Part shown: positions 23,595-34,150 of the stretch, piece by piece
Layout: each line of letters begins with the position of its first letter
Position numbering within the stretch: the stretch's first letter is position 1
Assembly: GCA_022925895.1 (NCBI GenBank)
Contig: JAKSYS010000371.1
Location: 1 to 60,073 of the forward strand
Reading direction: 5' to 3'
DNA from: Fragilaria crotonensis
Taxonomy: Eukaryota; Bacillariophyta; Fragilariophyceae; Fragilariales; Fragilariaceae
Length of the DNA stretch: 60,073 nt
The notes under the pieces: model-generated
What the model was told of the DNA's origin: nothing
The model's database searches: none
What the model saw: only the letters and a program-made list of their open reading frames with translations
Made by a program: the position numbers and the translations under genes

Positions 23595-24884
23595 TCAATT
23601 GGGTCCAACCAGTGAATCGATCGTCACTCCACTTGCAGCACGCGTCAATCGGTCCTTTATGGCCAAGACTAGTGCGTCATCATCATTCGAAATCGCATTG
23701 ACATCTAGATCTGGAAACAGAATCCTGGTTCCACCCTCAATTTGCTCTGCCCATCGCAACGTTTCAAAGACCGTCTGCGCGGCTTCGTCCGAATTTCCAG
23801 ACACACTCAAGTCTCGATACGCCAACGCGTGTGATTGCCAATGGATAAGAATTCCTCCAAAGTCAATAACGATGGCGGTGTTCAAGAGTTTCTGTTCCTC
23901 ATCGGACACGGCGGCAGCAGCACATTTCGCCGTGACCAAGAAACTGGGAATGTTGGGAGAATAGTGACGAACGGATTGGCCAGGAGCGACAGTAGCAATG
24001 TGGTCGGGTGAGACGCGTTTGGTTTGAAGTTCGACTCGGTACTGACTCGAAAGTCCAGATTGTGCGAGGCATTTCTCTATTTGTTGTATTGAAATTGCAC
24101 CCTGTCGGAGGATGGTAATGACACCATGTTGGTCGTCATCCACAGATAATTTTGCCACTGTGCTTTCGACGCCGACGTTGCAAACGCCATTACTTTCAAG
24201 AATCCAGACATTTTCGTATTTCAAGTCGTCCCAGACGTGTTCAGCGCTGGTGGGGCTGACGTGACCGAACTTGTTGGCGCTTGGAGCTGCAATGGGGACT
24301 TTAGCTGCGACGAGGAGAGCTTGTGCCAGCACGTGCTTCGGTGAACGACATGCTACATATCCTGTATGCGCCATCAGCAGTGGTGGGATGTGAGGTGCTG
24401 CCTTGGCAACCAGAGTTAGAGGGCCCGGCCAAAAGGTTTGCGTGAGAGATTGTAGGGCAGAATCGGTGGGATTGTCCCATAAAGGACTAGCGTCATCAGA
24501 TGATGATACGTGCACTATAAGAGGGTCCGTGAGGGGACGTTCTTTCGCAGCAAAAACTTGAAGGATAGCTTGCTCATCCAAGGCATGACAACCTAACCCG
24601 TAGACCGTTTCCGTAGGAAAGGCAACGAGTTGACCCTGTCGCAGCCTCTCCCCACATTCTTCCAACTTATCCATAGGCATGATTTTGGCTCGAATTTGTC
24701 TCGCTGTAGTAGCATCATCCGTTGTGATAGATGGTCGCGATGATGACAAGGACGACATGCTAGTAGCAATGCGTCGTGCACCTTGTCGATTGGAAACGTT
24801 TGTTTTCAATTTAAACGCAACGCTTCGTCGACCAAGTAGCATCAAGTAGAAACTCAAAATAATAGACAATGGTAAATATGGCAT
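23595..24884 (-). CDS. SUA5: Threonylcarbamoyl-AMP synthase (SUA5/YrdC type), probably plastid-targeted
   Basis: It makes threonylcarbamoyl-AMP from Thr, bicarbonate and ATP, the first step of the t6A37 modification of ANN-decoding tRNAs. The YrdC domain is complete: GQLVAFPTETVYGLGCHA, AKERPLTDPLIVHV (the KxR motif), WPGPLTLV and APSANKFGHVSPTSAEHV. The SUA5-type linker APGQSVRHYSPNIP leads to the C-terminal domain, so this is the long SUA5 form of 429 residues, not the short TsaC form. The start is the ATG at 24884 (the codon before it is GTG). The N-terminus, MPYLPLSIILSFYLMLLGRR then SVAFKLK, reads as a signal peptide with an 'AF' cleavage site followed by a Ser/Arg-rich transit peptide. 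That suggests plastid import; the cytosolic enzyme would then be encoded elsewhere. The frame is intact. Confidence 0.92.
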   Translation of the reverse strand: MPYLPLSIILSFYLMLLGRRSVAFKLKTNVSNRQGARRIATSMSSLSSSRPSITTDDATTARQIRAKIMPMDKLEECGERLRQGQLVAFPTETVYGLGCHALDEQAILQVFAAKERPLTDPLIVHVSSSDDASPLWDNPTDSALQSLTQTFWPGPLTLVAKAAPHIPPLLMAHTGYVACRSPKHVLAQALLVAAKVPIAAPSANKFGHVSPTSAEHVWDDLKYENVWILESNGVCNVGVESTVAKLSVDDDQHGVITILRQGAISIQQIEKCLAQSGLSSQYRVELQTKRVSPDHIATVAPGQSVRHYSPNIPSFLVTAKCAAAAVSDEEQKLLNTAIVIDFGGILIHWQSHALAYRDLSVSGNSDEAAQTVFETLRWAEQIEGGTRILFPDLDVNAISNDDDALVLAIKDRLTRAASGVTIDSLVGPN

Positions 24885-25421
24885 CACCCTTCTTCAGTCG
24901 AGGGGAACGCAAGTGAGGTGCAAAGGAGCATGGATCCCGGTGTGCGGCACGACTAGTCACAGTTCACATCTGATGGACTGCGGAGCTCCAAAAGATGGAA
25001 AAGCGGGAAGTCATATTGGGACTTCACGTCTGATGTCTGATTGGCTGTGGTGCTTCAGGTTATCAAGATGTGAAATTCTACGAAGATGAGATTCCGTCAT
25101 AACAGCGTCGTAAGTACTTGTCTCTTGTCGCACCGGGCACCGGGCAGCCCAACAGAGTCAGCTCCCGGCTCCCGGCACATCATCACCGTGCGCTGTGCGC
25201 CTAAACTCGAACCGGTAGGGAGTAGGGAGTAGTGCGAGAGTGCGAGTACCGGTACAAGACTCTCAACTGTAACGTACACGTGATACCGCAAATCCTAAGA
25301 GTTGGATATACCGGTAGGCACAGAGTATGATACAAGTACTGGAGTACTCGTACTTGCCGTGGGCTACAACTCCGACCACAATAGAAACGGCACCGAAAAC
25401 AGCAATACTTCACCTCACACC
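24885..25421. other. Intergenic, divergent promoters
   Basis: No gene seen. It lies between SUA5 (minus) and the ABITRAM-like gene (plus). GC-rich CCGGGCACCGGGCA and CCCGGCTCCCGGCA blocks sit at 25133-25180, and GTAC palindromes at 25245-25360. Confidence 0.6.
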
Positions 25422-26031
25422 ATGGGGAAGAAACGACAACGAGAAGATCCAGTTCAAGATATCTACCGAGATGTCATTAGCATAGCACCTCGACCTGACA
25501 CAGGAAATCCAGGAACCCCACATTCGTTTTGCATCATCTTATGATGTTTGTGTGTTGTCCTCCAAACTGGTGGTTCACACGCATGCCAACGGCTTGTGTG
25601 TCGTAACATGGAAGCAAGACCTATCGCAACGGGTCGTATCGATAGACTACCTTATACAGCCTGCTCCCGATAAAAGCGCCGCCGAACGTCGCAAACGCCA
25701 AGCGGCCTTGCTCAAAAGTCTCCTGCCGAGCACGCTCCCTGGCGTGGTCTTGCCCACAACAGTCATGGCAAACCTCACGCTGGAAGACGGGACCGTCCTA
25801 CCGGTTTATGCAGGTGTCTGGGGTACTGTAGTGGAAATCAATGACAATATGTGTCCAGAGCTACTTCAACGTGATCCTCTTCTAGACGGATATTTTGCCA
25901 TTATTCAACCAGTCACGGGAGGTTTCCCGCCTAGGACGTTGGATCGCACTTGCGATGAAACAGAAGCGAAAGTCAGCAAGAAGATTTGCGCGCAGTCATA
26001 CAACCATGATGAAACGATCAATTCGACGTGA
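25422..26031 (+). CDS. ABITRAM/FAM206-like protein
   Basis: ATG 25422 opens a basic start (MGKKRQREDPVQDIYRDV). The body matches the pattern of the animal actin-binding transcription modulator family: LVVHTHANGLCVVTW, a basic AERRKRQAALLKSL block, LTLEDGTVLPVYAGVWGTVV, EINDNMCPELLQRDPLLDGY and FAIIQP. The fold is a lipoyl/biotinyl-like beta barrel; the role in algae is unknown. The frame changes by one base near 25510-25520 (between RPDTGNP and EPHIRFASSYDV), with no GT-AG pair to explain it. The end is uncertain: another frame (26000-26237, KAQSTKQTTPYVFIAW) could extend it if a further indel is present. Confidence 0.65.
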
Positions 26032-26404
26032 AAGCTCAGTCGACGAAACAAACCACACCTTACGTGTTTATTGCTTGGGAAGGCCTTAGGTTGATTCCCT
26101 TTGGGCAGAGTTGGTTGGCATTCTCTTCAATGGATGCGGCGGCGCCAGTTGTTCAACGTAAACAGCAACTTTCTAACCCTTTTTCCAAACCGGGGATGTT
26201 GCGTCAGAGCACAGGGACCTTCATCTTTTCAAAATGAGGATATAACGACCCAGTTCAAGAGAATGCATGTAACAGAAATTTTCTACTGATGTTTTTGTAC
26301 AAGACTATGTTCATGCGTAGCAGCGAAACCAGTACTAGTATGACGCACCCGTCACAGCAGAAGAAATTTCGATGCTATAACTTAGACTTCTAAACATGAT
26401 AAAG
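26032..26404. other. Intergenic between convergent genes
   Basis: The left 200 bases could be the C-terminal extension of the ABITRAM-like gene in another frame. The remainder shows no feature. Confidence 0.4.
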
Positions 26405-26713
26405 TCATTTTTGCTTCTCTAGATCTTGCAAAAAATCGAAAGCCCCAAGCGATTGATGGTTGACGGACATATCTTCGTCGGCAACGCTCGTGTTTGATTG
26501 GGATGCCCCAGCAATGTCGACAGTGGCCGAAGCCTCTTTGGCAAAGCCCTCCTTGAGTTGGTTAAAGAACCCGTTGAATTCTTGTCGTAGTGCCGACAAA
26601 CCCTTGACTTCTCGCAACTCAGTCTTTGCCGAGGTTCGCAATATCGGGGCGTTTGTCCATGCTGGTCCGCGGATAGGGATGTCTTCCTTCGCTGTCGTGT
26701 TTCTGCCGGACAT
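26405..26713 (-). CDS. Small orphan protein, 102 residues
   Basis: ATG 26713 (MSGRNTTAKEDIPIRGPAWT) to stop at 26405. It is soluble, with a central helix LSALRQEFNGFFNQLKEGF and an acidic C-terminal tail FDFLQDLEKQK. The frame stays open upstream to about 26800 (KKDHFIFPSESIKRPSRRES), so an upstream exon or longer form is possible. The left TIR of the 12.5-kb element begins only 110 bp before the ATG, so the element sits in the promoter region. No family recognised. Confidence 0.5.
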   Translation of the reverse strand: MSGRNTTAKEDIPIRGPAWTNAPILRTSAKTELREVKGLSALRQEFNGFFNQLKEGFAKEASATVDIAGASQSNTSVADEDMSVNHQSLGAFDFLQDLEKQK

Positions 26714-26822
26714 GGTGGAATTGGTTGCGGATGTTGACTCACGTCGTGAAGGCCGTTTTATAGACTCGCTCGGGAATATGAAGTGATCTTTTTTCAACAC
26801 CCTCTCCTTTTTATAAATGAGA

Positions 26823-26854
26823 TCCGATTAGGTTTCACCAATTTGACGTCAGCA
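26823..26854 (+). repeat. Left 32-bp terminal inverted repeat of the MULE
   Basis: Begins TCCGATTAGGTTTCACC and ends TTGACGTCAGCA. It is a perfect inverse of 39271-39302; similarity stops at once outside. It contains the palindrome TGACGTCA at 26844-26851. Confidence 0.95.
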
Positions 26855-27185
26855 CCCACGTCACAGTAATAAACTACAGTGAGTCCTCCTGTAGAAGATT
26901 TTTGAAGACATCGGAAATTTGAATGGCTGACAAAACACGGAATCTTTGTTGTTGACTTCTGTCGGCGCTTTTCCTAACGCGCATGTCAACCCTTTGTCAT
27001 GCCAGAAAGATAACTGCTACATATCTCCTTCTATCAGTGATTCATGTGTTTCCCTTGTTTTGAATCACTCGAACTTATTACATTACTTTGTATTCGATTA
27101 CAACCTAGTAGGGTTGCAAATCTCCTTGAATACAAGTACACTTTTCTTCTTAATCAACACCAACAGAACTTTCTTTCTGTACAAT

Positions 27186-27925
27186 TTGATCTTCAAATAG
27201 TCTCGAATGGACAAGTAACAGTGTGTCAGTATGATGACTATTTTGTGTCACAATTCGATCTTCAAATAGTCACGCGAATGAACAAGTAACAGTATGCCAG
27301 TAAGAAGACGACTATTTGGTGTGCAATTTCGATCTTCAAATAGTCACGAATGAACAAGTAACAGTATGTCAGTACGATGCGACTATTTGGTGTACAAATT
27401 TCGATCTTCAAATAGTCGCGAATGGACAAGTAACAGTATGACAGTAAGAAGACGACTATTTGGTGTACGAATTTCGATCTTCAAATAGTCAGGAATGAAC
27501 AAGTAACAGTATGTCAGTACGATGCGACTATTTGGTGTACAAATTTCGATCTTCAAATAGTCGCGAATGGACAAGTAACAGTATGACAGTAAGAAGACGA
27601 CTATTTGGTGTCGAATTCGATCTTCAAATAGTCAGGAATGAACAAGTAACAGTATGTCAGCACGATGCGACTATTTGGTGTACAAATTTCGATCTTCAAA
27701 TAGTCGCGAATGGACAAGTAACAGTATGACAGTAAGAAGACGACTATTTGGTGTCGTTTCGATCTTCAAATAGTCACGAATGAACAAGTAACAGTATGAC
27801 AGTACGATAGCGACTATATGGTGTACAATTTTGATCTTCAAATAGTCACGAATGAACAAGTAACACTATGACAGTAAGAAGACGACTATTTGGTGTACAA
27901 ATTTTGACCTTCAAATAGGCTACTA
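27186..27925 (+). repeat. Hairpin satellite array 1 (about 11 units of ~72 bp)
   Basis: Each unit has a hairpin with perfect 9-bp arms GACTATTTG and CAAATAGTC around GTGTACGAATTTCGATCTT, then a spacer of the type GAATGGACAAGTAACAGTAT. Units alternate between two variants, one with AAGAAGACGA and one with ACGATGCGA before the hairpin. The array follows the 3' end of the GNAT/C48 cargo gene. Confidence 0.9.
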
Positions 27926-27954
27926 CATACAGCATGTACGACTACGATGAACTC

Positions 27955-30900
27955 ATTTCTTGCATTCTTCATCCGAAGTACTGTAATTGCCGTCCCGAAT
28001 TAATGTTTGCTTCCAAACACTTTGTCTATTGAAACACACGTTGCACCACCAAGTGTTTTCGAGCTTCTCTTTCATTGCAACACATGGAACATACATGCTT
28101 ACATTTCCGACACGAGTGCTTTGAAGGCTTATTGCATTCAATACAAGCATCATCCTCGTCACCAGCTTTCTTACTTCCTGTCATCCGCTCTTTGAAGGCT
28201 TATTGCATTCAATACAAGCATCATCCTCGTCACCAGCTTTCAAACTTCCTGTCATCCGCTGTTTTGAAGGTTGCTTGCATTCAATGCCAGCATCATTGTC
28301 GTCACCAGCTTTCCTCTTTCCGTCACCGTACTTTGTTTCCCAAAGTACACTGATTTCCTTAGACGATCCCGAACCTCTTCCTTACTTTTTCTGTGTTGAC
28401 ACCTTTCCAAACGTTTTCCTCTTTATTGACAAAGATGTAACCTTTTTCCGCATCTCCTCTAGCACTTCACCTGCAATATTGTCCTTAGCGCTTTCTGTCG
28501 ACTTTCAAACGTGGCATCTGCAGCTCTTCGGATTATCCGACGGAAAGCCATGTTTGGTGGATGTCCCTTTGGTTCATCGCGTTTACGTACTATACCATTT
28601 GGCGGTAGAGATGTACTTTCAAATGGACCTGGTCCGGCCTCCAATTCATTTATTGACGGCGTCATGCCCTCCCCTTCTTTTCGTTACACACACGTTTCAT
28701 TCGCGATCTAATATACGCCATTCCACCATCGTATGTTTTTTCCTTCCACCCTTTTTTTCTGTCATCTCGAGGAAACGAAATCCCTCCTTTTTAGAGTTGT
28801 GTAAATGGTACGCTGCACCTCATATTTTTCTGCCTGATTAGCTGCTGACAAGTGCATTTTCTTGAAGTCCAATGTGCGATCAAGGTACGGAATGCATTTG
28901 CGGTGCCCCTTCCCACACAGTACATCCTTTTTCCCAGGTTTGGCGATTATCGAAACACTTTCATTTTCCTTTTCAAAATTATCGCGTATAAACTTCAACG
29001 CATTTTCGACAAATGGCAATGGAGACTTCGTGTGAAAGAGCAAGGATTTGCCAACACAGATTCTTCTTCTCATCTTCTGATGCAGCATATTCAAGTCCTT
29101 CTTTAAACTTGAAATAAATGTAGCAATATGCTGTATAGACAATGGCACAAATTCACTTCCTGCGAGCGCCGTGGTCGTATGTGCTCCATCAGGCATCTTT
29201 TCGGTGTCTTGAATCTTTCTGGTGATGTATGATCTTGTTCCTGTACTGCCTCTGCTTCACCCTTTCGTGCTGGCGACTTCGTCAACGATGGATCATCCTG
29301 CTTTCGCTGGCCTAGACCACCCGACTGCTCTTCACCACTATCCGTCTTCCCTTTTTCTTTGTTTGTCGAGGCTTTCGCGAAGTCTTTCGCAACCGCTTCG
29401 CTACATCATCATTATTCATCTGGCACAAATCTGTTTCCCTGCCAAGCAACACTCTTCTTTCGACAAAGGTTGCCACTGCAATATCTTGGCTAAATCAGGA
29501 AACGCATGTCGTGGTCCGGGCATCGTTAGTTTCCAACGAAAGCGACCGTTCTATCCCCTTGCTGGGACGAAGATATTTTTGTACTCATGAGCTTCTTCTC
29601 GAACCGACCCAAAGTTGCTGCTTGCTATTCTGTCAATCAGTTGAAACAAGCTCACGTACACGTCATGCAAATAGTGAGCAAATTTTCGTGTTGATGTGGG
29701 AATGTTCCTGCCCATGCCCTTGACATTGTCATTCCTGTCAAAAGTGATGTCACCTTTCACATTCCCACTCGTGTCGAATGTGACGTCGTGCACCATGACA
29801 CAAAAATCGCGGATGAAAATCAATGATTTTAAACCACTTTGCGCCACATCCTTTGACGTTTCCTGAATTAGAATGTAATCTGGCGGTAAACTCAACGGTC
29901 GGAAGCGCCCTTCTCGATGTCACATGTCTCATTGTTCTTGTCAGTGACGACACAACCAAAATTAACGCTTTGCCGTGTGAAACCGACGTAAAACGAATGC
30001 ATGTTGAAAAACCATGGTGCAACAACCTTGTCTTTCCATGGTGAGCTTTCCTTTCTTTTCTTCTTTTGGTTTTCGTGCTTTTGCATTTGGATCATTCTCA
30101 GGACTGAGTATGAAGTGCACCAATTTGAGGAAGAACCGGCAAATTGGCGGTGGGTCAGAACGGCGACGTTTTCCAGTTGGATCAAACAAAAAATATCCAC
30201 ATTTTGTATCGTTATCATTGTTCCCAGTTTTTCCACAATTCACCGCTACGAAAACAGTCCATGAACAATCTTCATCCTCTTGTGCAGGAATGACAATAAA
30301 CGGCTTCGTGAGGAGATCCTTGTGTTGTATAATGAACTCCACCACCAGAATTGTTGCCTCCATAAACCTCTTTTGGTCAATCTCGTAATGAAAGATGTGG
30401 TTTACAAACTGTCTTCTCTCTGTATCGGTTTTTAGGTCGCGAACCGAAGATGCAACGTTCCGTCCTTCAATGAAGGATGTAAAAAGGCTCTCCATTGTTG
30501 ACACCTCAGTCATGATCTTACAAGGAATGATGGTCAGGGTCGACCAAATTTCAGCTTTACAATACCGCTGCAGCCATCCCAGAGCAATGTCCACAAAGTC
30601 TGGAGAAAGAGCGTCACCTTTGCGCGTAAGGCAACGATCTATCCAAGTCAGACGAGCACTTGGACCTTGGAATAGGTATTTTTCCATTATCGAGTTCTTC
30701 GGATGGAAGGCCTTGTCATCCCAAAATTCACCCGAGTAACAATCATAAGTTGGTGTACAAAATGTTGCCTCTTCGTATGTTAAGTTTCCGGGAAGAAGGC
30801 ATACACGGATGGACAATCAATGGTGTTGTCATTGGGATTGTTGAACAACCTTTCAATACTATCTGGTTTCTGGATTCTTGTGGGAAGGCAAAATATTCAC

Positions 30901-31498
30901 GTGTAAGGCAAATCGTCAACCACTTCAAATCGTTGCTGAATCCGAGATAGTCCTTGAGTGGACTATCATCAACCTCATTGACAAAACAGTCTCTCAAAAC
31001 TTTAGGAAATGCTTCAGTCCCTTCAGCCATTTCGGCAAAGTTGCGTCTTGAATAATAACCCCATGCCACTTTGTTCGCGGTCGGATTTGCTTTCAAATAA
31101 ACATTTACTTCATCAACACCCACCCTACACCTTACAACTTGATGCATAATCGAAAGCAAAAAAGTTGCCATTCCGTTGGCCTGATAGTCAACCTTTGTTG
31201 CCAAAAAAAGAACCAAAACAGCGTTCTCTCGTTGTACAAACGTTATAGCGCATATAGCAGTGGGTTTCTCCTTTTCCCATATACTAAGTGTCTCGCCCTT
31301 ACCAAGGCAAGATGACAGTGACTTCCGATCTGAATGGTCGTCGAATATAACATGATACAATTCATAAACAGTATCACTCGCATTGTATTCATCTTCTCTT
31401 CCAACAAAGTGAAGAATACGATATTCCTGTAGGAACGTTGGTAATTGATCACGTGGAATGCGGTGGTGCCATTTCATCATCTCAATCATCGTCTTCAT
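27955..31498 (-). pseudogene. MULE cargo gene 1: GNAT-like + C48/Ulp1-like + DUF6824-like + Cys-rich tail, decayed
   Basis: ATG 31498 (MKTMIEMMKWHHRIP). Residues about 70-170 read as a GNAT acetyltransferase core (AICAITFVQRENAVLVLFLA, DYQANGMATFLLS, GYYSRRNFAEM). After a one-base shift near 30785 comes a region like C48 peptidases of the Ulp1 type: LTWIDRCLTRKGDALSPDF, KPFIVIPAQ, then CSWTVFVAVN and GYFLFDPTGK. The usual catalytic His before Trp is a Ser here, so protease activity is doubtful. Further on (28762-29196) KKDVLCGKGH recalls the diatom DUF6824 motif. The tail has spaced cysteines (CIECNKPSK, CRKCKHVCSMCC) with a repeated segment. Several frameshifts (near 30785, 30040, 29890, 29400, 29280) split it. 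One long gene is inferred from collinear fragments; it could be two. Confidence 0.6.
28118..28325 (-). repeat. Three tandem copies of a ~72-bp coding repeat (Cys-x2-Cys peptide)
   Basis: The copies start near 28121, 28192 and 28264. On the minus strand each encodes KAGDEDDACIECNKPSK or a variant. Spacings are 71 and 72 bp, so one copy has lost a base relative to the frame. Confidence 0.75.
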
Positions 31499-31671
31499 TA
31501 CTGGGGTTCACATCCGTCAAATGGATCATCGTCATGCGTACTGGTTGCCTTCGGCGCTCTTTGTCTTCGGGGCATACTGAGGAGATGAGTTGTTTAAGAC
31601 TTGACGACCTTCAACATATACAAATCAGGTGCAGATGCTCACAGTGTCGATTGCACTAATTGTGTACAGAT

Positions 31672-32655
31672 TCTGATCTTCAAATAGTCTTCTTAGACGA
31701 AGTAACCCGTAATTTCGATCTTCAAATAGTCACGAATGGACAAGTAACAGTATGACGGTACGAAGACGACTATTTGGTGTACAATTTCGATCTTCAAATA
31801 GTCGCGAATGGACAAGTAACAGTATGACGGTACGAAGACGACTATTTGGTGTACAATTTCGATCTTCAAATAGTCACGAATGGACAAGTAACAGTATGTC
31901 AGTACGATGACGACTATTTGGTGTACGAATTTCGATCTTCAAATAGTCACGAATGGACAAGTAACAGTATGTCAGTACGATGACGACTATTTGGTGTACG
32001 AATTTCGATCTTCAAATAGTCACGAATGGACAAGTAACAGTATGTCAGTACGATGACGACTATTTGGTGTACGAATTTTGATCTTCAAATAGTCACGAAT
32101 GGACAAGTAACAGTATGTCAGTACGATGACGACTATTTGGTGTACGATTTCGATCTTCAAATAGTCGCGAATGGACAAGTAACAGTATGTCAGTATGATG
32201 ACGACTATTTGGTGTACGAATTTTGATCTTCAAATAGTCACGAATGGACAAGTAACAGTATGTCAGTACGATGACGACTATTTGGTGTACGAATTTGATC
32301 TTCAAATAGTCGCGAATGGACAAGTAACAGTATGACAGTACGATGACGACTATTTGGTGTACGAATTTGATCTTCAAATAGTCACGAATGGACAAGTAAC
32401 AGTATGTCAGTACGATGACGACTATTTGGTGTACGAATTTCGATCTTCAAATAGTCACGAATGGACAAGTAACAGTATGTCAGTACGATGACGACTATTT
32501 GGTGTACGAATTTGATCTTCAAATAGTCACGAATGGACAAGTAACAGTATGACAGTACGATGACGACTATTTGGTGTAATTTTGATCTTCAAATAGTCAC
32601 GAATGGACAAGTAACAGTATGACAGTATGATGACGACTATTTGGTGTACGAATTT
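31672..32655 (+). repeat. Hairpin satellite array 2 (about 14 units of ~72 bp)
   Basis: Same unit and orientation as array 1: arms GACTATTTG / CAAATAGTC, spacer CACGAATGGACAAGTAACAG. More uniform than array 1. It lies between the 5' ends of two divergent cargo genes, so it occupies their shared upstream region. Confidence 0.9.
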
Positions 32656-32816
32656 TGTTCTTTGACGAGTGTTCTGAGTGATGTCGCCCTTGAGCACTGA
32701 CGTACTTCTGACACATGCGACGTGACAGAAAGTATAAACTCTGATCACATTTTTCCTCCTTCGATTCCCTTGCCCAACGCTGTTGCGAATGGTTATCAAA
32801 CGGCAGAAGCAACTTG

Positions 32817-33058
32817 GAAACCATCATGAGGACGTCAAAACAGGTCACTGTTATCTGTGACTCGGGGCACAGTAACAGCAGTTCCAACCTTGACGTCACA
32901 AAAAGCATGATGAGGAGTACGGTTGTGGAATGCAAATGTAGCAACGAGGAAACCATCATGAGGACGTCAAAACAGGTCACTGTTATCTGTGACTCGGGGC
33001 ACAGTAACAGCAGTTCCAACCTTGACGTCACAAAAAGCATGATGAGGAGTACGGTTGT
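32817..33058 (+). repeat. 132-bp direct repeat (1.8 copies) with TGACGTCA
   Basis: Copy 1 is 32817-32948; copy 2 starts at 32949 and is identical until 33058. Each copy has TGACGTCA (32891-32898 and 33023-33030), the same palindrome as in the TIRs. The unit is a multiple of 3 and an ORF crosses it, but its place upstream of a TATA box favours a regulatory repeat. Confidence 0.8.
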
Positions 33059-33117
33059 ACAGAATGATACCACAAGTGAGAACATTGGCAAGACTGGAAA
33101 ACGAGGTTTTCAACATG

Positions 33118-33125
33118 TATATAAA
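33118..33125 (+). promoter_or_regulatory. TATA-box-like TATATAAA upstream of cargo gene 2
   Basis: TATATAAA lies 60 bp after the second TGACGTCA repeat and just before the coding-like stretch starting near 33137. Inferred from position only. Confidence 0.4.
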
Positions 33126-33154
33126 TCAAGGAAAAGTCAAGCATCACGACGCAG

Positions 33155-34150
33155 GAAGCATACAAGAAGGCAATAGAAAATGGCAAGCCAAAGAGTGTTT
33201 ATGCAAAGAAGCAATTATTTGAAGAAGAAAAGGCTAGATAGTTTGATGCAAGTTTCGTCGTCCCATGAGCATTCACTGGGCAAAACACTGTTGCAGAACA
33301 GTTGTAAACCTTATTCTATAGTGGAGCCGATATGGAAAACTCAACGAGACTTCGCAAATGCATAGGTGATGCGCACATGCTGTTTGCAATCAATGATCTT
33401 AAAGTCATTGACACTATGTCTGGTGCCCGTTTGATTTTACCGAGTGGGGATAACGTATTCACTTTGATCCCACGTCCGTATGTTGTTGAAAAACTTACAA
33501 GGGTTAACCAAACCATCGAGGCACTTCATGCACTTGAGGATGCAGAATCCAAAGCAGAAGTGCGTGGAATTAAACGAGTACCTGTTGCGGAAGATAATGG
33601 CAAATACACCACTGTTGGGTTAAAGCCAAACCGTGGTTCAACTGGTATTATCGAGTCTTGGCCGAAAACATTAAGTGACTGGAGCAAGACACAAATCCGT
33701 GACTTAATGAAGAGGTGTCATGAAGTTGCAAAGGATTCATTCCAGGGAATGATCTTCGAGGACTCCGTAGTGCCCAATGGTTTGCCGATTGGCCAAGTAT
33801 GGTAGGTATGCCATCTGAACCAATTTGGGGTAGTCTTGCCTGTGGCAAAACTATTGTTTGAATTCGCATACCGATGAGGATTTTTCTATTCCTTGACAAC
33901 CATTATTTCGCAACATGGATTGCAACGGGTCGGTTTGATAAATACCGATTGGATGCCGACGTAACGAACTACTTTGCATTTGCAGAACAAGGGTGCCGTG
34001 GCACTGAGGCCGGGAGATATGTTACTTTTCAATCCATTGTATCAGCACTGTTTGACATCCCGCACATTGCAATATCAAGAGAAAGATGTGTTTTGTGTGT
34101 CGTTATACCTGAAGACAGCAGTTGTTGGAGGAAACAATAATACCAAATAG
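33155..34150 (+). pseudogene. MULE cargo gene 2: protein with beta-helix/2OG-oxygenase-like C-terminus, decayed
   Basis: One frame reads coherently from about 33140 (QEAYKKAIENGKPKSVYAKK) into MENSTRLRKCIGDAHMLFA (33332), but is interrupted by TAG, TGA and TAA in the same frame. A longer open part, 33332-33805, includes KVIDTMSGARLILPSGDNVF and DLMKRCHEVAKDSF. After frame changes near 33797 and 33985 the C-terminus reads ALRPGDMLLFNPLYQHC, VFCVSLYLKTAVVGGNNN. From memory this ending is common in algal proteins with a double-stranded beta-helix resembling 2OG-Fe(II) oxygenases; the iron ligands are not secure here. The stop codon TAG (34148-34150) comes from the first unit of array 3. The start is unknown; the gene is surely broken. 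Confidence 0.5.

Noticed and set aside
28203-28841. 212-codon plus-strand ORF
   Set aside because: Antisense of the repeated Cys-rich tail of cargo gene 1; the minus strand gives the more protein-like reading.
32597-33091. Minus-strand ORF rich in Leu/Val across the 132-bp repeat
   Set aside because: It is the antisense of the 132-bp repeat and array; hydrophobic runs come from composition.
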